DNA from: Flavihumibacter petaseus NBRC 106054
GTDB lineage: Bacteria; Bacteroidota; Bacteroidia; Chitinophagales; Chitinophagaceae
Length of the DNA: 64,000 bases
Assembly (NCBI RefSeq): GCF_000974785.1
Contig: NZ_BBWV01000002.1
Coordinates: 992,001 to 1,056,000 of the forward strand
Direction of reading: 5' to 3'
The translations under genes and the position numbers were made by a program. Shown here piece by piece: positions 60,643 through 64,000 of this stretch (within the stretch, counting starts at the first letter, position 1; every line of letters starts with the position of its first letter). The notes under the pieces were generated by a model. That model saw only the letters and a list, made by a program, of their open reading frames with translations. It was not told the origin of the DNA and did not search any database.

Positions 60643-62139
60643 TTACCAGATGCCTGCCAGTAAAAAGATTACGCAAAGCACCACCAGTGCCACCAGCAGT
60701 GGCATGATAAATTTCAGCCAGGCTTTGTAACTCACATTGATGATCGCCAGGTTTGGCAGGATCAGCCCGGTAGGCGTGAGAAAAGCCATGATATTCATGC
60801 CATACTGGTAAGCATTCACCACTTCTTTTCCCGGCAGGTTCACAATGATGGCCAGTGCGCCGATGATCGGCATTGTCAATACAGCCATCCCGGATGTGGA
60901 GCTGATAAAAATGCTGAAGAAAAAATAGAATACCAGCAGCAGCAGGATAAAGACAGCCGGCGGCATTCCGCCAACCACACCCGCGGCATAATACAGGATG
61001 GAATCACTGATATGCCCGTCATTGAGAACTACTGTAACACCCCGCGCCACGCCCACAATAAAGGCAACACTCAGCAGGCTCTCTGCACCTTTCAGGAATT
61101 CCCTGATAAAGACCTTTTCCTTCATCCTGCTGATCACCGCCACCAGGATGGAAGCGCCAATAAAAAGTGCCGACATTTCCAGGGTCCACCAGCCAAAGAA
61201 AACTACGCCGGCAATCATGCCCAGGAAAGTGGCGATATAAATAAACAGCAACAGTTTTGTACGCAGGTCGAGCTTCTTGAAACCGGTGCCGGTTTCCAGG
61301 TTGACTGCAAATGCAGGGGCAACGTTGCCATCAATTTTCAACACGATCGAGCGGGAGGGATCTTTCTTTACCCTGGCCGCATACCGCAGGATATAGATAT
61401 CAAGCATGGCCGTAATACCGGCCCAGATGGCAAGGCGCTGGTAGAGACCGTCAGCCCAGTTAATGCCTGCAGCATTGGACGCGATGATTGTGGAAAACGG
61501 GTTCGAAAAAGCAGACACCACACCGATGGTCGTACCGCCGAAAATGATGGCCAGCGGAACCATCAGGTCGTACCCGGCCCCAAGAAACAGCGGAACCAGT
61601 AAAGGGTAAAATATCAATGCTTCTTCCGCCATGCCATACGATGCTGCAAAAAAAGAAAAGATCGTGGTGAGCAGAACAATCAAAACAGGTTCGCGTCCTT
61701 TCATAACAGTGGCCAGCCACGTGATGCCTTTCACGACTGCGCCGGTTTCCGTGATCACAAACATGAAACCACCGATTGTAAGGATGAACAGGATGATATC
61801 GATGCTTTCATGAATGCCTTTTACCGGCGCCTGCAAAACCTGGATAAATCCCTGCGGCGTGTTTGCTGTCTGCTGAAAAGTACCGGGAACCGAAACCGGT
61901 TTGCGCAGATCCCCATTGGTGAATTTCTCCAGGGCAATATGCATACCGAGACTATCCAGCGTATGCTGTGTGTAGGGCAACTGCACTTCACTTCCGGCAC
62001 CGGTAAGCACAAAGTTGTTGCCATTCACGGAAAGCTTGCTGTATTGTCCTGCCGGTATCACCCAGGTTCCGATCGCGGCGATCACTACCACGATCATCAG
62101 GATGGTCAGCGGAGATAGCATGTTTTTTGTAGCGGCCAT
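60643..62139 (-). CDS. YfcC-type (C4-dicarboxylate/basic amino acid antiporter-like) membrane protein
   Basis: The ATG at 62139 (MAATKNMLSPLTILMIVVVIAAIGTWVIPAGQYS) is preferred. The 498-residue protein has 11-12 transmembrane helices; the opening loop VIPAGQYSKL and the helices TIGGFMFVITETGAV and TGLILPNLAIINVSYKAW match the YfcC/AbgT-like superfamily. The substrate is uncertain. About 550 bases to its right hold no gene. Confidence 0.82.
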   Translation of the reverse strand: MAATKNMLSPLTILMIVVVIAAIGTWVIPAGQYSKLSVNGNNFVLTGAGSEVQLPYTQHTLDSLGMHIALEKFTNGDLRKPVSVPGTFQQTANTPQGFIQVLQAPVKGIHESIDIILFILTIGGFMFVITETGAVVKGITWLATVMKGREPVLIVLLTTIFSFFAASYGMAEEALIFYPLLVPLFLGAGYDLMVPLAIIFGGTTIGVVSAFSNPFSTIIASNAAGINWADGLYQRLAIWAGITAMLDIYILRYAARVKKDPSRSIVLKIDGNVAPAFAVNLETGTGFKKLDLRTKLLLFIYIATFLGMIAGVVFFGWWTLEMSALFIGASILVAVISRMKEKVFIREFLKGAESLLSVAFIVGVARGVTVVLNDGHISDSILYYAAGVVGGMPPAVFILLLLVFYFFFSIFISSTSGMAVLTMPIIGALAIIVNLPGKEVVNAYQYGMNIMAFLTPTGLILPNLAIINVSYKAWLKFIMPLLVALVVLCVIFLLAGIW

Positions 62140-62695
62140 GCACAAATCAAAACAAAAAACAGGGGAAAACAAGGATCATCCACCGAAATCGTCCACTGAA
62201 ACCGCCCAGCGATTCTTTGGCGGACCGGAACGCTGTGTCCAGTTCTTTACCGGCGATGTCATTATGAGGATGATGCCGGAAACACGGTAGGATCCACTGC
62301 TCAGCAGGTAGTAACTGCCATGCCGACTCCCGGCACGGGCAGCGCAAGGGTATAACTATTTTAGGAAAAGACACACTTGTTGCTTCCTGATGCTTTAAAC
62401 ATGCTGGAAAATTGCTTTAAAGTTGCTTTAACCTTGCTTCAAAATAGCTTTTTCCCTATGATAACCTTGCTGCTGAAGCAAGGTTAAAGCAAGGATTAAG
62501 CAACCTTTAAGCTTGTATTAAGTTAGTTTTCAGCTAGTTACAGGCAGTTGCAATCGTTAATTAATGCGCGCACTTACCTTTTATTCCTCTAAATAACTGG
62601 TTCCCAGGTAGTAATTATCATTGGAAAGTGTTTTGTTATAGCATCCCGATACCGCGAAATAAAACGCAATTGCGAAAATCATCTCCACCAAACCA
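62140..62695. other. Intergenic stretch without a supported gene
   Basis: About 550 bases between the YfcC-type start and the RND pump stop. A 75-codon minus-strand frame (62147-62374) is not supported: its composition is poor and no domain is visible. The notable structure is the inverted repeat at 62423-62492. A low-complexity stretch of TTGCTTTAA-type words surrounds it. Confidence 0.7.
62423..62492. repeat. 19-base inverted repeat with extended imperfect arms
   Basis: TTGCTTTAACCTTGCTTCA (62423-62441) is perfectly complementary to TGAAGCAAGGTTAAAGCAA (62474-62492), separated by 32 bases; neighbouring TTGCTTTAA words extend the arms imperfectly on both sides. It can form a long hairpin. 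It is not a classic terminator because there is no T-run. Confidence 0.75.
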
Positions 62696-64000
62696 TCATA
62701 CCCCCGCGAGCTTCCTTTTCCTTTCCCGCAAATGAAGTGCCTTATGATACACAATGGGAAATACGAGCAGCGTGAAAAGTGTCGCCGTAACCAGGCCCCC
62801 GATGATGACGATCGCGAGCGGTTTCTGGCTTTCTGAACCGATCCCGCTGCTAAGCGCCGCTGGCAGCAAACCGATAGCTGCCATCAGCGCCGTCATTACC
62901 ACAGGGCGCGTTCTCACCCGGACTGCATTCACAATCGCTTCGTTTAGATCGGAAACTGTTTTCGTTTGCCGGTGGAATTCCGAGATCAGGATCACCCCGT
63001 TCTGCACGCAGATACCAAACAGCGCGATAAACCCTACGCCGGCGGAGATCCCGAAATTGATGCCGGTGACATGCAGTGCGAGAATGCCGCCGATCAGGGC
63101 AAAAGGCACATTGATGAGTACGTAAGTAGCATCTTTGGCGTTGCTGAACATGATGAACAGTAAAATGAAAATAAGCACCAGGCTGATGGGTACCACCTGC
63201 AACAACCGTTCACTCGCCCGAACCTGGTTCTCGAATTCTCCTGTCCACCCTATACGATATCCTTCCGGCAGCCGGATTCCTGCATTCAATTTGGCCTGTG
63301 CTTCAGAAATGGTGCTGCCCAGGTCTCTTTCCCGAACCGAGAATTTTACACCGATAAATCTTTTGGTATTGTCCCGGTAAATGAACGCCGGACCGGTAAC
63401 CTGGCTGACAGTCGCCACTTCCTTCAGCGGGATCCTGTTGCCCGTGATCGTGGGGATCATGAGCATCATAATATCGTCCTCATCCTGCCGGTACGCCTTG
63501 TCGTACCGGATCCGGATATCAAACTTCCTTTCGCCTTCATACTTCTGTGTGGCAGTCTTGCCGCCGATGGCCATTTCGATCACCGCCTGTGCATCGGCTT
63601 TGGTGATGCCGTAGATGGCCATCTTTTCTTCGTTCAGCAAAACACTGATCTCCGGCTGGCCGATGTTCCGCAGGATGCCCACGTCCTTGATGCCGGGTAC
63701 CGCTTTGATCTGCTCAATTACCTGGTTGGCGATCTCATCGAGTTTATCGAGATTTTCACCGTAGATCTTAACGGCATTGGAGGCATTCATGCCGGCCACC
63801 GCCTCGGCCACATTGTCAATGATCGGCTGCGAATAGTTATAGTTGATTCCCTGGAATGCCTTTAGCCGGGTGTCCATTTCTTCCACCAGGTCGTCCAGTG
63901 AAATTTTGCGCTGCCAGTTTTCTTTGGGCTTCAGGTTCACCTGCATCTGCACGTAGTAAAAACCACTCGGGTCGGTGCCGTCATTGCTTCTGCCGGTCTG
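62696..64000 (-). CDS. RND metal-efflux pump (CusA/CzcA type), 5' end missing
   Basis: The frame runs to the right edge of the window. The 434 visible residues are the C-terminal part of a CusA/CzcA RND pump: the periplasmic TDPSGFYY, LKPKENW, IYRDNTKRFIGVKFSVRERDLGS, and the transmembrane helices FALIGGILALHVTGINFGISAGVGFIALFGICVQNGVILISEF and FTLLVFPIVY. It exports heavy metals such as Cu, Ag, Co, Zn or Cd; the metal cannot be told from this part. Confidence 0.9.
   Translation of the reverse strand, partial: QTGRSNDGTDPSGFYYVQMQVNLKPKENWQRKISLDDLVEEMDTRLKAFQGINYNYSQPIIDNVAEAVAGMNASNAVKIYGENLDKLDEIANQVIEQIKAVPGIKDVGILRNIGQPEISVLLNEEKMAIYGITKADAQAVIEMAIGGKTATQKYEGERKFDIRIRYDKAYRQDEDDIMMLMIPTITGNRIPLKEVATVSQVTGPAFIYRDNTKRFIGVKFSVRERDLGSTISEAQAKLNAGIRLPEGYRIGWTGEFENQVRASERLLQVVPISLVLIFILLFIMFSNAKDATYVLINVPFALIGGILALHVTGINFGISAGVGFIALFGICVQNGVILISEFHRQTKTVSDLNEAIVNAVRVRTRPVVMTALMAAIGLLPAALSSGIGSESQKPLAIVIIGGLVTATLFTLLVFPIVYHKALHLRERKRKLAGV

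Noticed and set aside
62147-62374. 75-codon minus-strand frame
   Set aside because: No domain, no promoter and odd composition, and antisense to nothing; treated as empty.
1-64000. CRISPR array, tRNA, rRNA
   Set aside because: No regular spaced repeats, no cloverleaf or rRNA-like sequence was found on reading through the window.

Overview
The window looks like a chromosome segment of a Bacteroidota bacterium, most likely a Chitinophaga-like member of the Chitinophagaceae. Reasons: signal peptides cleaved before Gln, TAnnTTTG-type -7 promoter boxes, start sites without Shine-Dalgarno sequences, a GH127/DUF1680 secreted enzyme, a DUF2975/XRE pair and KTSC and CusA/CzcA genes. About 1-50.1 kb is a tailed-phage genome, taken to be a prophage, whose left end and integrase lie outside the window. 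About 50.3-64 kb is ordinary host chromosome.

Early phage region (1-14.9 kb, all on +): a PD-(D/E)XK-FtsK fusion, an HNH nuclease, a phage-encoded DNA polymerase sliding clamp, then a PRTRC cassette (proteins E, C, an F-position protein, B and ThiF). This is a ubiquitin-like conjugation module with a Ubl ending in Gly, an E2-like protein with a single Cys, and an E1-like adenylase. A replication initiator-like protein, DnaB helicase, an MmcB-like nuclease, an ASCH-like protein, a J-domain protein, XRE regulators and small proteins follow. Three small proteins in this block end in, or near, sliding-clamp-binding-like motifs (QTSLF, TPSLF, QTDLF).

Late region (15-47.1 kb): small and large terminase; a carbohydrate cassette (TylF-like methyltransferase, GT9-like and GT4-like glycosyltransferases) inserted before the portal; portal, MuF, scaffold, decoration and major capsid; head-tail connectors; tail tube; a tail chaperone with a probable -1 frameshift; a 1640-residue tape measure, so a long non-contractile or similar tail; baseplate, collar-type fibre, polysaccharide-lyase/PKD spikes; holin-like and spanin-like membrane proteins; a YkuD-like lysin; more fibres and a beta-helix spike. 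Several fibre and spike genes begin with secretory signal peptides, which is unusual for virion proteins.

Five copies of a dyad, TGT(A/G)A-type half sites 10 nt apart, lie in the gaps before late blocks. In three of them a TAnnATTGCC box follows exactly 30 nt later and 2-4 nt before the ATG, which suggests a phage-specific, activator-dependent late promoter giving nearly leaderless messages. In two of the three a terminator hairpin is nested between dyad and box.

Right end (47.1-50.1 kb): AT-richer moron genes, one with its own operator-promoter and terminator, small HTH genes and a short divergent regulatory gap. Host genes then follow: a lipoprotein, an acyltransferase, a GH127 enzyme, an AHSA1 protein, an XRE/DUF2975 operon, KatE catalase, KTSC protein, a cold-shock-domain protein, a YfcC-type transporter and the end of an RND metal-efflux pump.
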